64,000 nt of DNA from JBOFSQ01 sp051651625 (GTDB lineage Bacteria; Planctomycetota; Planctomycetia; Pirellulales; Thermoguttaceae). A model generated the notes under the pieces. The model did no database searches. It had not been told where the DNA came from and saw only the letters and a list, made by a program, of their open reading frames with translations. The stretch is from the NCBI GenBank assembly GCA_051651625.1, contig JBOFSQ010000101.1:1-64000 (forward strand). The letters run 5' to 3'. The position numbers and the translations under genes were made by a program. Positions 15,969-25,410 of this stretch are shown here, piece by piece (positions within the stretch are counted from its first letter, which is position 1; the number at the start of each line of letters is the position of its first letter).

Positions 15969-17930
15969 CTACTTCGTGCGTGGCGGTTGGAAGATGGTGT
16001 CGAGATCAATGCGGCGATGCGGGTCGTCTTGGAAGAGACGAATCGCTGGGACGCCACGCGACGACGTTCCGCGCGACTGCTTTCCACGCTGCGGAGGTGC
16101 GGTGAGTGGAAGTTGTGTGCCGCCAACCACGGAACGCGATAAACGACGCGGCGTCACACCACCCGATTCGCCAACCAAACGACCGAGCGTCGCTTCGGGT
16201 TCAAGAAGATCGTCGAACTGCGTGATCGCGCTGGCAAGTGAACTCCGGTCACACGCAGTAGCAACACCACGCTCCAACTCCGAACAAACACTGTCGGCAG
16301 TCGGCGTCGCTTCGTGGTCTTGGTGAAGCGCAGACTCAAAATCGACAATCATCTCGATCAGTTCGTGAATCGGCGGCGTGACCGTCTCTTCCAAGAACTG
16401 CTCAACTTGCTGCGCCGCCGCACTCGCAGCCCGCTCCGCCGCACGCTCGACAACTCGCTCCATCTGACCGCCCGAAGCGTGAAGCTGCTCAACAACTCTG
16501 TTTAGCGTCGCAACCGCCGTCTCAAGACGCGCGTACACCGTTTCTTCTGGCTCCGGCGTAATCACCGCCAACACCGGCACCGTCATCGCCGGAACCGGCA
16601 CCGCCGGAACCGTCATTGCCGGCACCGATGGTACTGGCGCAACAGTTCGCACTATCTCCGGTGTGACAGCAATCGATTCGGCAAACGTTTCGTCGAGCGA
16701 GGTGGAGTGTGTTGCGGACGCAGTGGACTTTGTGGACGAGATGGACGCAGAGTGCGCGGCTTGCGCAGTGGACATGGCTTGCGCGGTGGATGTTGTGTGC
16801 GCGGTGAACGATTCTTGGTTCGCCGTGCGATACGGCGTCGCGTAACCAGACGTGACGCGGTGGCCCGGCGCGACCCAGTTTAGCATCGCAATGTTCTTGT
16901 CGATGTAACACGGATACTGCGGAACAACCGGCTCCGTCGTCTGGTACACATACGCCGGTGCTGGCACCGGCGACGACACCACAACCGGTGGCACCACGGC
17001 ATCGTTCACAGTTACAACGTCAACAATCTGCACCGTGTCCACCGCGTCCACGCCGAACTCTACACTCGCGCCGCCAGCAAGGTCGTCGTTGATGTCGTCG
17101 GCGTCGTCGTGTAACGTGCTGTTCGCGACGACGACGTGTGACGGTGTTTCACTGTCAAAAAGTTCTGGCGACTTCGCACAAATCGCGTCGATACGTTGCC
17201 ACGCAGACTGAATCTCGTTTGCGGTAATCGCGTCCGACGTTGCTGCCGACTCGCCCCGCGCGGTGCTGATGTTTGTGGCGAGTTGCACGACGAGTCGCGG
17301 AACGCCATCGGTCAAACGGTGAACGAGTGTTGTCGCGTTACTGCTCCAGATTCCGCCGCCGAAAGAGCGAGTCAGAAACGCCCGCGTCTCGTTCGACAGA
17401 AACGATTCAAGATAACACCGCGCCGCAATCCGCTGCGAAAACGCCGCAAGTTTTGGGTGCGTGAGCGTCTCGTCGAACGCTAGTGTCCCCGCCAAAACGC
17501 AGCGAACCGCCGCAACCTCACCGCGTCGCCAATCGCTCCACGCGCGAACTTCGTCGAGCATCTCCGGCGTGAATCCGTCCACTTCGTCAAGAAATAAAAC
17601 CGAAGGCGTCGCACTACTTTCCATCGCTTCACGCAACTTGAGTCGCCGCGCCGACGGCGTTGCTACCACGTTCACGCCAACTTCTGACGACACCAGTTCA
17701 AGAAGTTCGTCGCTGCTGCGGCAACGCCCGACAACAATTCGACGACTCGAAAGTCCGTGCGCGACAAGATCAGTTGCAACGACATCAAACAGAAACGTCT
17801 TCCCAACACCAACGCCACCAAGTAACACCGCAACACCGCTGCCGTGTACGACAACGCTCGTAAGCTGCCGCCGCACCTCTTCGTGACCGGTCGCGGGAAA
17901 ATACTCGATGTTGCGTGATGTGATGGACAT
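15969..17930 (-). CDS. ExeA/GspA-like AAA ATPase with long low-complexity C-terminal region
   Basis: A 653-aa protein. Residues 1-260 form an AAA module: Walker A LGGVGVGKT at 37-45, Walker B VLFLDEVDGF at 111-120, and a sensor region around CVLAGTLAFDET. The opening MSITSRNIEYFPATGHEEVR resembles ExeA/GspA and TnsC-like ATPases that start with an x-Y-F-x-x-x-x-H-x-E-A/V sequence. The middle is low complexity, S/T/A-rich then V/P/A/M-rich (VPAMTVPAVPVPAMTVP). A helical segment with AERAASAAAQQVEQFLEE follows near residue 530. The start at 17930 is preferred because the 24 residues before it are basic, repeat-like sequence. A regulatory or secretion-related ATPase is likely, but no substrate or partner is nearby. 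Confidence 0.75.
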   Translation of the reverse strand: MSITSRNIEYFPATGHEEVRRQLTSVVVHGSGVAVLLGGVGVGKTFLFDVVATDLVAHGLSSRRIVVGRCRSSDELLELVSSEVGVNVVATPSARRLKLREAMESSATPSVLFLDEVDGFTPEMLDEVRAWSDWRRGEVAAVRCVLAGTLAFDETLTHPKLAAFSQRIAARCYLESFLSNETRAFLTRSFGGGIWSSNATTLVHRLTDGVPRLVVQLATNISTARGESAATSDAITANEIQSAWQRIDAICAKSPELFDSETPSHVVVANSTLHDDADDINDDLAGGASVEFGVDAVDTVQIVDVVTVNDAVVPPVVVSSPVPAPAYVYQTTEPVVPQYPCYIDKNIAMLNWVAPGHRVTSGYATPYRTANQESFTAHTTSTAQAMSTAQAAHSASISSTKSTASATHSTSLDETFAESIAVTPEIVRTVAPVPSVPAMTVPAVPVPAMTVPVLAVITPEPEETVYARLETAVATLNRVVEQLHASGGQMERVVERAAERAASAAAQQVEQFLEETVTPPIHELIEMIVDFESALHQDHEATPTADSVCSELERGVATACDRSSLASAITQFDDLLEPEATLGRLVGESGGVTPRRLSRSVVGGTQLPLTAPPQRGKQSRGTSSRGVPAIRLFQDDPHRRIDLDTIFQPPRTK

Positions 17931-18050
17931 TGGATTTTGGGGGCGGGCGCGGTGGAGACGGAATGGACGTGATGGACAGAGTGGACACGCAGCGGCCACC
18001 ACTTGCCTCTAATCTACTACGCAGTTATTGAAATGGTATCCATTTTTGGA

Positions 18051-18291
18051 ATCCGCAGATTGCGCAGATGGTCGCAGATTTATTGTCACTGTTCTCTTCG
18101 CGTCTTCGTTGGTTCTAGGAGTTGCGCACAAAGGCACAAAGTACACGAAGGCCACAAAGGGCTTTTCCAAATTCAATCCTCTTCGTGTCCTTTGTGCTCT
18201 TTGCGCCTTTGTGCGTAAAAAAGAACTGCTAACAAACGATGAGGAAATGAGAGACAAAAGTCTGCGATAATCTGCGACATCTGCGGATAGA
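18051..18291. repeat. MITE-like nested inverted repeat, about 240 bp
   Basis: The outer arms ATCCGCAGATTGCGCAGAT... (18051-18085) and ...ATCTGCGACATCTGCGGAT (18265-18291) are imperfect reverse complements. Inside, GGCACAAAGTACACGAAGG (around 18130) faces CTTCGTGTCCTTTGTGCTC (around 18181). There is no ORF of its own with coding character. It fills most of the 391-bp gap between the AAA ATPase and the Pro/Gln-rich protein gene. Confidence 0.8.
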
Positions 18292-18321
18292 GCAACTGCA
18301 TAGCAATTCGATAACTTTGTA

Positions 18322-20172
18322 CTACATCCCCGGTTGCGTTGTTGTTGAGAACGTGTTGTTGTAGTATCCGCCGAAGTTGGCTGTTGTCTGCGGACTCGAC
18401 TGGCCGCCGAAGTATCCCCACGGATACGCGGTCTTCGATGGCATACGCGCCGTCACACCCGACGGCGTAACTGGCGTCCCCCACGCTTCCATGAATATCG
18501 AGAGCGGGTCGGACGACTGTGCGGCGGTGCTACGTTTCTCGCTCCGGCGTTCGCGCATCGCGTCGCGGCGGCTGTTACTCTTGAGCATCGAAACGAGAAG
18601 AGCAATGTCGTATGGCGTGAGCGAAGTTTGCGGCATCATCATCGGCGGATACATCTGGTTCTGCATCTGGCCCGGCATCATTTGTCCCTGCATCTGCGGC
18701 GGATACGGAAACGGCTGCGGCATACCAGTAGTACCATCAACCGGATACGTCGCAGACGTGTTCATCGCGCCGACCGAAACTTGCGGCGTCTGTACCGTTG
18801 ACGTTCCCGTTGGCGTTCCGGGAGCGGGCAGTGCTTGCGGCGGCTGCGGTACTTGCGGTGCCGTACCGGTTTGCGGCTGTGCTGGTTGTGTTGGCGTTGC
18901 GAACTGCGGCACCATCACCAGCGCGATTCCGTAAGGCGTCATCATCGGCGTTGCGGTGTAAGTGACTTGCTGCTGCGGAGCACCGTTCGGCGCGCCGTTC
19001 GCGTTTGCCGGATTGAACGGGTACGGCATCTGCACTTGCATCTGCATCGGAAACTGTTGCTGCGCTCCGCCGCGTGGTGCTGGCGTGTTGCAGAAGAGTC
19101 CGGCGGGCGTGATCGCACCCGGCGCGGCTTGAGCCGATGCTGGCGGCGTCAGCGGCATTGCGTTACCAACAGGAACTTGCATCGGCGGAAGCGGAACCGG
19201 ATAAACCATACCGGCTGGAGCCGACGGTTGCTGCGGGATAAACGGTTGTTGTCCCTGCTGCTGTTGCTGCTGCATGTAGTATTGCATCTGCATTTGATAC
19301 GTCTGCTGCTCTTGCTGTTTTTTCTGCTGCAAACGCTGCGCGATACACGCACGCACGGGGCACTGATGCGGAGCCATATCGCCACACCGCGTCCCGAACG
19401 AACACTTGTCATACGGAAGCGGAATGTCGTAGACACCCGGCGGAACGTTTAACTGCGTGCTGCCGAGTTTCCCCGTTTGAATCATCGTGCTGGCTTGACC
19501 GCCGATAGCGGGCGTCGGGATCGACGCAACTTTGAAAACCGGTGAACTGAACGACCACGCCGACGCCGTTTGCTGAATCGAAGTCGCGGCGTTTTTCTCG
19601 TCGCTACCTTCGCACGTTGTTATGTCGGATTCCGTCGCAGAGACGAGGCGAATCAGCGAGTTGTTCGGCGAGCCGTTTTGTTTGCGTTCGACCGATGCGA
19701 TCACCGAAGTCTGCGGCACCGAATACCGCTGCACTTCTGAAACCGCAACCGGTTGCGTCATCGGCGCGTCAAACGGTGACGGTGTGCTGTTGTATTGTGC
19801 GCCGTTATACTGTGCGCCGTTGTACTGCGTGTTCGTAAACGCAGCGTCGTCGGGGAGCGTTGTAATCGGATAGACGACGTTCTGAATCGGGCGAAACGCA
19901 GTCGGGTACGGCAGATAGTAAGACGGGTACGGCACATACGACGCCGGATAGTTCGACGACATCCCCAGACTCGATGGCGAGTCTTGACTCTTCGCCGACG
20001 GCCTATATGAGATTGTGTCGGGGACGACAACGTTCGGCACAAGTTCATAGAGCACCTTCCCATTGGAAGTCGTCTTGCATGAAGTGGCGCAGTCCGCGCC
20101 AAAGGCCACACTGGCCGCGCCGAGGGCGACCATCGTTGCGACAGCCGACGTTGTGAGTAGCAGTTTTTTCAT
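18322..20172 (-). CDS. Exported Pro/Gln/Met-rich protein of unknown function
   Basis: A 616-aa protein starting MKKLLLTTSAVATMVALGAA with a signal peptide ending near AFGA|DC. The mature sequence is strongly biased: Tyr/Pro-rich early (SYVPYPSYYLPYPTAF), an NGAQYNGAQYN repeat, a Cys-containing patch (CSFGTRCGDMAPHQCPVRAC), Gln-rich stretches (QQKKQQEQQTYQ) and repeated PQ/PG/MQ segments. Near residue 520 ALLVSMLKSNSRRDAM is a more regular helix. GGAGG lies 8 nt before the ATG at 20172; a TTG two codons earlier is less likely. Such proteins are common envelope components in Planctomycetota. No enzymatic motif was seen. The four Cys in the CSFGTRC patch might bind metal or form disulphides (inference). 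Confidence 0.75.
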   Translation of the reverse strand: MKKLLLTTSAVATMVALGAASVAFGADCATSCKTTSNGKVLYELVPNVVVPDTISYRPSAKSQDSPSSLGMSSNYPASYVPYPSYYLPYPTAFRPIQNVVYPITTLPDDAAFTNTQYNGAQYNGAQYNSTPSPFDAPMTQPVAVSEVQRYSVPQTSVIASVERKQNGSPNNSLIRLVSATESDITTCEGSDEKNAATSIQQTASAWSFSSPVFKVASIPTPAIGGQASTMIQTGKLGSTQLNVPPGVYDIPLPYDKCSFGTRCGDMAPHQCPVRACIAQRLQQKKQQEQQTYQMQMQYYMQQQQQQGQQPFIPQQPSAPAGMVYPVPLPPMQVPVGNAMPLTPPASAQAAPGAITPAGLFCNTPAPRGGAQQQFPMQMQVQMPYPFNPANANGAPNGAPQQQVTYTATPMMTPYGIALVMVPQFATPTQPAQPQTGTAPQVPQPPQALPAPGTPTGTSTVQTPQVSVGAMNTSATYPVDGTTGMPQPFPYPPQMQGQMMPGQMQNQMYPPMMMPQTSLTPYDIALLVSMLKSNSRRDAMRERRSEKRSTAAQSSDPLSIFMEAWGTPVTPSGVTARMPSKTAYPWGYFGGQSSPQTTANFGGYYNNTFSTTTQPGM

Positions 20173-20570
20173 TGCCAATTCCTCCGTGTTTGACCCGTAA
20201 CGAGTCGGAACGATATGCGTTCACGGTCATTCCCACGCAAAGTGGGAATCCATCCGTACACCGTAGCAATCGGCAAAGGCGGCATAACCGGCCCCAGTGA
20301 TAGGAGCCGCGAACGCGACTTTTTCCGTACAGGCGTTCCAGATGTTCCGGTCGCCGAGACTGGCGAGTACACGCAACGGAGTCAAGATGGGAAGTGCAGC
20401 AAGTGTAGCAGATGTGCAGCGTTTGCGGCGTGATTAGCATGTGTTAGGAAAATCCGCACGACGCGGAAGATACGATGCCGATGACGGGAACAGTGACCGT
20501 ATACGATTTGACGTGAGAGTGAGATTGTGCGAACAACACCGGTAGCGTTTTCACCAGCGGTGTTTTCATT

Positions 20571-20766
20571 TTGCCCCGACGGGGCAGCAATTTCAATAAC
20601 CGGCGGTAAGTGCAGCCGCGATAGCGGCAAGCGCAACCGCCGGTGACACGGCCAAAACTACGGTGCGTCCGGTAGGACGCTACCATGTTTCTTTGCCCCG
20701 ACGGGGCAGCAATTTCAATAACCGGCGGTAAGCGTAACCGCGATAGCGGTAAGCGCAACCGCCGGT
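20571..20766. repeat. Two direct copies of REP-like palindrome 5' of RAYT 1
   Basis: Copies at 20571-20644 and 20692-20766 each read as a GCCCCGACGGGGC hairpin, then CAATTTCAATAACCGGCGGT, then an AACCGCGATAGCGGTAAGCG-type middle, ending in an ACCGGCGGT inverted partner. A third, inverted copy follows the transposase at 21327-21400, and a bracketed pair lies at 24106-24347. They are the expected substrates of the adjacent Y1 transposase. Confidence 0.88.
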
Positions 20767-20824
20767 AGCGACGCAAAAAATCGGCGTCTGTAGGACGCGA
20801 CCTTGAATCACATAGCAAACGAAA

Positions 20825-21274
20825 ATGAGTTACATTTCTCTCGCTTATCACGTTGTGTTTAGAACGAAAAACAGTCGATTGGCTATCGTCGAAAAACACG
20901 AGCGAGAGTTATACGCTTACATTCTCGGTTTTACCAAAAACACAAATGCGCATTTGTATCGCGTTGGCGGAATGCCGGATCATGTTCACTTGTTTTTGAC
21001 AATTCCACCGACGATTGCGATTTCAACTTTCATGAAGGACTTGAAAATTGCGACCAGCAAATGGTTGCGTGAGAGTCCGCAATTTCCGGCATTTGACGGC
21101 TGGGCTGAAGGTTATGCGGCAATTTCGTATAACCAGAAAGACAAAGAAATGGTGGTGAATTATATCAAGAACCAAAAAGAACATCACCAAACAACAAACT
21201 TTGCAGACGAATTGCGGAGCATCTTGAACGAGAATAACGTCGTGATTGATGAGCGTTACTTTTTGACCGATTGA
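20825..21274 (+). mobile_element. REP-associated tyrosine transposase (RAYT / IS200-like TnpA) 1
   Basis: This CDS encodes a 149-aa Y1 HUH transposase. It begins MSYISLAYHVVFRTKNSRLA, the usual opening of IS200/RAYT proteins. GMPDHVHLFLTIPP contains the HUH pair (HVH), and the C-terminal helix MVVNYIKNQKEHH carries the candidate catalytic Tyr. Length is in the range of compact IS200-like and RAYT transposases. It is flanked on both sides by REP-like palindromes in inverted orientation (20571-20766 and 21327-21400), so the functional unit is probably 20571-21400. It sits in the gap upstream of flgE. RAYTs are usually domesticated and act on REP sequences in single-stranded DNA; the copy in the flgE-flbD gap suggests past activity. 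Confidence 0.88.
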
Positions 21275-21326
21275 CGTGGCGAGCGCGCTGGGTAGCGTCT
21301 TACAGACGCGGTATCCGCGCACCGCT

Positions 21327-21400
21327 TACCGGCGGTTGCGCTTGCCGCTATCGCGGCTGCACTTACCGCCGGTTATTGAAATCCCGTCCCGATGGGACGA
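21327..21400. repeat. Inverted REP-like palindrome 3' of RAYT 1
   Basis: ACCGGCGGTTGCGCTTGCCG followed by the reverse complement of the unit seen at 20571-20644, ending in CCCGTCCCGATGGGA. It closes the RAYT element and lies about 130 bp upstream of the flgE start. Confidence 0.85.
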
Positions 21401-21526
21401 AGACAAGTAGTCAGATTTGCCCGACCACAACACCAACACGCATTCCGTCAGGATAGATTCCTGCCTAAAGCGGGAATGACGAAATCAAACGTGAACGCTT
21501 ACCGTACACGAAGGAGAATCCAGAAC

Positions 21527-24007
21527 ATGGGTATCGGACTCAATTCAGCAATACACGTCGCGGGCATGGGGATGGGGGCCGCCGAAAAGACGATTGGCGT
21601 CATCGGTCACAATCTCGCCAACGCAAATACGATTGGTTACAAGTCGCAGCGCGCCGACTTCAACACCGTTCTCGCGTACACATACACCTATGGTAGCGGC
21701 GAAGGACAAACCAGCCCCACAAACGGCGGGACAAATCCGATTCAGATCGGAATGGGTGTCCAACTCGCCGCAACGACAACCAACTTCTCGCAAGGCGCGA
21801 TCAAAGACGGCATGGGGATCACCGATATGGCGATTGCCGGAAACGGTTTCTTCGTCGTCTCGACCGCCGCTAACGCACGCCCCGAAGCGATCCTCTACAC
21901 CCGCAACGGCGCGATGAAACTCGACGGCACCAACACGCTCGTCACCAACACCGGCGAATATCTGCTCGGCTACGGCGTCAACGACAAGTTTCAAATCCAA
22001 ACCACAAAACTTACACCGCTCACAATTCCAATCGGCCAACTCAACATCGCCGAGGCAACAACGACGACAACTCTCGAAGGTACACTAAACGCAATTCAAA
22101 CCGTCGAACCACAAGGAACCGTTCTCAAAACTCCGCCGATGACGAATCTGGCGGTGTCGTCGCCGGGAGACGTTGCGCTTTCGAGTTCACTTGTCGCACG
22201 GCCTCAAGTCGAGGGACTCACCGATCTCAAAGCCGTTGCAACAGGTAATATGGATGCGGGCGACTACATCTATCGCATGGCCTATGTCGATGCTGCTGGT
22301 GTTGAGTCCGATTTTTCGTCGCCGATAAACATCGCACTAAGCGCAACTGGCGGCGTTGCAATCACCGATTTGCCACCAGCCATCGCCGGTTATACGCAAC
22401 TGCGAATCTATCGCGCCGACAAACCGAGCGATGTCAGCGTGTCGCCGGTCTTCCACGAAGTCACCACCGTCGCCGCTGGTACGAACAGCTACAACGACAC
22501 CGCTTCGAGTGCGTCGATTGCCGGAAATCCTACGCTCAACACAAACAGACTCGACGGCAGTTATCAGTATTATGTGACATACGCCGATGCAAACGGAAAC
22601 GAGAGTCGCCCGTCGCTTTTGAGTGTGGTGCAAAACGTCAACGGCGGACAGCTATTGCTGACGAACATCCCCGCAGTCGATCCGCAAAGCAACCCCGACA
22701 ACTGGACGACTCGTCGCATCTATCGTTCGACCGGTACGGACGCGACGACGTTCTACCACGTCGGCGATGTTGCCGGAATGGACCCGCAATCAACGTTCAT
22801 CGACCGCACTTCCGATTCGCAACTCGTCACACATCAAGAGATAAGTTTGGCCGGTCGCGGCAACGCACTTGCAACGAGCGAAACGAAAATGACCGACGTT
22901 GGTAAATACGTCGGCAACGGGATTTTCACGCCGCTGTTCACGCAGGGGACGCTTGAGTTTTCGCCGCGCAAAGGCGACACCAATCTCGCCGCACAAAAAC
23001 TCGCCATCACCGATAAAACAGTAATGGGCGATTACCTCAAGTTTCTTGACGAGTCGCTCGGTATTCGTTCGCAAACGCCGGGGAGCGGACTCCCATCTGA
23101 TCAAGGGACAGTCGGCAGAACGATACGAAACGGCAACCCCGGCGCGACAATCGTTGACGGTTCGCTCGTCATCTTGGGGAACTCCGGCGAGAAAAACGCC
23201 ATCGAAATCCGTTCCGGCGATATGACGATCACAAACCAAAATCATCGCACGACTGTCGATGCGGGTTTGGTCTCGATACAAACCGCCGAAGGCGTCAGCA
23301 CGACGAGTGACATGCTTGTTTTCGACTCGCTCGGTGCGCCGGTGAAAGTGCGTCTCACGCTCGTCCTTGAATCGACTTCAAACACAGAAACGGTCTATCG
23401 CTGGTTCGCCGACTCACCCGACAATCAACCGCAAACTGGAAATACTATCGCTGTCGGTTCGGGGCGGCTCGTATTCGATCAACACGGAAAACTTGTCGAT
23501 GCGGGGAACCCCGAAGTCAGCGTAGACCGGACGCTGATCGCATCGGTCTCGCCGACGGAGTTCAAGTTTCAGATGGAGCTTGGCGGCGTCGCCGCACTTG
23601 CGACAAACAAACCTGCAATCGCACAAACACACCGCGACGGCGCACCCGCCGGAACGCTCTACGATTTCTCCATCGGACGCGATGGCGTCATCACCGGCAT
23701 TTTCAGCAGCGGTGTATCGCGTCCGCTTGGACAGCTCGTCTTGGCCAACTTCGCCAACCCCGAAGGACTTTTCCAAACTGGCGATTCGCTCTACCAAGTC
23801 GGTTCAAACTCCGGCCAGCCGCGCTACGGAACGCCCGACACAACCGGATATGGCGACATCCGTTGGAAGTCTGTCGAGGCGTCAAACACCGACCTCGGAC
23901 GCGAACTCATCGACATGATTTCCGCATCAGCAATGTACCGCGCCAACACCAAAGTATTAAGCTCATCAACGCAGATGTTCGACGAACTTATCAGGATGGT
24001 TTCGTAA
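21527..24007 (+). CDS. flgE: Flagellar hook protein FlgE, enlarged
   Basis: An 826-aa protein. The N-terminal GLNSAIHVAGMGMGAAEKTI and IGHNLANANTIGYKSQRADF form the conserved flagellar rod/hook D0 signature. ITDMAIAGNGFFVV follows near residue 100, and the C-terminus NTDLGRELIDMISASAMYRA with VLSSSTQMFDELIRM is the conserved FlgE/FlgG C-terminal coiled coil. The hook subunit is exported by the flagellar type III apparatus. FlgE is usually about 400 aa; here roughly residues 228-437 form two FN3/Big-like beta modules, seen as repeated YRMAYVDAAGVESDFSSP and YYVTYADANGNESRPS with LRIYRA / RRIYRS partners. AAGGAG precedes the ATG at 21527 by 10 nt. flbD, motA and motB follow. Confidence 0.93.
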   Translation: MGIGLNSAIHVAGMGMGAAEKTIGVIGHNLANANTIGYKSQRADFNTVLAYTYTYGSGEGQTSPTNGGTNPIQIGMGVQLAATTTNFSQGAIKDGMGITDMAIAGNGFFVVSTAANARPEAILYTRNGAMKLDGTNTLVTNTGEYLLGYGVNDKFQIQTTKLTPLTIPIGQLNIAEATTTTTLEGTLNAIQTVEPQGTVLKTPPMTNLAVSSPGDVALSSSLVARPQVEGLTDLKAVATGNMDAGDYIYRMAYVDAAGVESDFSSPINIALSATGGVAITDLPPAIAGYTQLRIYRADKPSDVSVSPVFHEVTTVAAGTNSYNDTASSASIAGNPTLNTNRLDGSYQYYVTYADANGNESRPSLLSVVQNVNGGQLLLTNIPAVDPQSNPDNWTTRRIYRSTGTDATTFYHVGDVAGMDPQSTFIDRTSDSQLVTHQEISLAGRGNALATSETKMTDVGKYVGNGIFTPLFTQGTLEFSPRKGDTNLAAQKLAITDKTVMGDYLKFLDESLGIRSQTPGSGLPSDQGTVGRTIRNGNPGATIVDGSLVILGNSGEKNAIEIRSGDMTITNQNHRTTVDAGLVSIQTAEGVSTTSDMLVFDSLGAPVKVRLTLVLESTSNTETVYRWFADSPDNQPQTGNTIAVGSGRLVFDQHGKLVDAGNPEVSVDRTLIASVSPTEFKFQMELGGVAALATNKPAIAQTHRDGAPAGTLYDFSIGRDGVITGIFSSGVSRPLGQLVLANFANPEGLFQTGDSLYQVGSNSGQPRYGTPDTTGYGDIRWKSVEASNTDLGRELIDMISASAMYRANTKVLSSSTQMFDELIRMVS

Positions 24008-24105
24008 GTAGACTTGTTTGGTAAAAGATACAGACCACGAAACGCACGAAAAAACATGGTAAGTGTTCACGGTTTTTTCGCCATTCGGCATGAATGCGTT
24101 TTGTA

Positions 24106-24347
24106 TTTGCCCCGACGGGGCAGCAATTTCAATAACCGGCGGTAAGCGGTATTCCGCGCAACCGCCGGTACGCGACAAACGAAACTGCGCGTCCCAACGG
24201 GACGCTACCAAGATATCGGTTGTTGGTTTGCAAGGTCGCGTCCTACAGACGCACCGAAATTTGTGCCGTGTCACCGGCGGTTGCGTTTGCCGCTATCGCG
24301 GCTGCACTTACCGCCGGTTATTGAGATACTGCCCCGTCGGGGCAAAT
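24106..24347. repeat. Non-autonomous inverted pair of REP-like palindromes between flgE and flbD
   Basis: ATTTGCCCCGACGGGGC at 24106 and GCCCCGTCGGGGCAAAT at 24331-24347 are the outer ends. Each is followed inwards by AATTTCAATAACCGGCGGT-type sequence, so the 242-bp element is a near-symmetrical inverted pair of the repeats flanking RAYT 1. It carries no transposase. It occupies most of the 384 bp separating flgE from flbD. Confidence 0.88.
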
Positions 24348-24391
24348 ACGCCAACGGCAATGCTGTCAAAATCCGTGAACGCTTACAAAAC

Positions 24392-24613
24392 ATGATTCGT
24401 CTCACACGCCTAAACGGCGAAGGGTTTGTCCTCAACGGCGATCTCATTCGTTTTATCGAAGTATGTCCCGACACGCTCATCACGCTCGTTGGTGGTGAGA
24501 CGTTGATGGTTCGTGAAACGCTCGACGAGGTTGTTCGTCGTGCGGTAACATATCAGCAGGCAAAGTCGCTCATCCCGCGACCGCAGTACGCACCGTGCAA
24601 CTTGGGCGATTGA
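24392..24613 (+). CDS. flbD: FlbD family flagellar protein
   Basis: A 73-aa protein beginning MIRLTRLNGEGFVLNGDLIR, continuing FIEVCPDTLITLVGGETLMV. This matches the short FlbD/SwrD family (I-x-L-x-R-L-N-G...N-x-x-x-I...P-D-T-x-I-x-x-x-x-G). In Bacillus the orthologue SwrD raises flagellar motor torque, apparently through stators, which fits its place immediately before motA here (13 bp gap). No strong SD is seen at the ATG, and the upstream region is occupied by the end of the REP-like element, so the native leader may have been displaced. Confidence 0.88.
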   Translation: MIRLTRLNGEGFVLNGDLIRFIEVCPDTLITLVGGETLMVRETLDEVVRRAVTYQQAKSLIPRPQYAPCNLGD

Positions 24614-24626
24614 AGGGGAATAAGGA

Positions 24627-25400
24627 ATGGAACTCGGAACAATCATTGGAATCGTTCTTGGCTCGGCACTGCTGTCGATGGCAATTATGACGAGCAAGAA
24701 CGGTACGTTTGCGATGTTTATCGACATACCGTCGATTTTCATTGTCGGTGGCGGCGCGACGGCTGCGATGATGATTGCATATCCGCTCAGTCACGTTGCG
24801 AAGGTAGTCGCTGTTACCAAAAAGACGTTCTTCGTTAGCACGCGGAGCGTACTCGAAACGATCTCGCTGATTGTTTCGCTCTCGGAGTCTTCTCGCCGCG
24901 AAGGAATTTTGTCGCTTGAAAATCGACTTGAAGAGTTGAGTGACGCATTCTTGACGCTTGGCGTTCGGATGGCGGTGGATGGTATGAGTCCTGAAGTCGT
25001 CGAGAGCATTATGCGAACGGAGATCGACGCCGTTGGCGCACGCCACGATTCGTGTCGCGGACTCGTTGCAAACTTCGGTAAGTACGGCCCTGCGTTCGGG
25101 ATGATCGGGACGCTGATGGGACTGGTGATGATGCTCGCCAAACTCGACCCCGACACTATCGGTCCCGGTATGGCGGTCGCTATTTTGACGACACTTTACG
25201 GTGCGGTGATGTCGAACCTTTTTCTCCTTCCGATGGCCGACAAACTCTCGTTCTACAACGAGCAAGAGCTTTTGATAATGGAGATCACAGTTCGCGGTGT
25301 GATTGCGATTCAGTCTGGCGAAAACCCGCGCGTCACGAAGCAGAAGCTCATGACGTTCATTCCACCATCCGCCCGCCCGCGTGACGAAGAAGGGGCGTAG
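24627..25400 (+). CDS. motA: Flagellar motor stator protein MotA
   Basis: A 257-aa protein with four predicted membrane helices: residues 3-22 (TIIGIVLGSALLSMAIM), 32-52, and the pair around FGMIGTLMGLVMMLAKL and MAVAILTTLYGAVMSNLFLL. These contain the conserved helix 3/4 G-P-x-x-G-x-x-G-T-x-x-G-L motif (GPAFGMIGTLMGLV). The cytoplasmic loop holds RREGILSLE, the stator-rotor charged region. It forms the H+ or Na+ stator channel with MotB. AAGGGG lies 8 nt upstream of the ATG. The gene follows flbD and precedes motB, although the usual tight motA-motB coupling is broken by 240 bp containing a tandem repeat. Confidence 0.95.
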   Translation: MELGTIIGIVLGSALLSMAIMTSKNGTFAMFIDIPSIFIVGGGATAAMMIAYPLSHVAKVVAVTKKTFFVSTRSVLETISLIVSLSESSRREGILSLENRLEELSDAFLTLGVRMAVDGMSPEVVESIMRTEIDAVGARHDSCRGLVANFGKYGPAFGMIGTLMGLVMMLAKLDPDTIGPGMAVAILTTLYGAVMSNLFLLPMADKLSFYNEQELLIMEITVRGVIAIQSGENPRVTKQKLMTFIPPSARPRDEEGA

Positions 25401-25410
25401 GAGTAACCGA

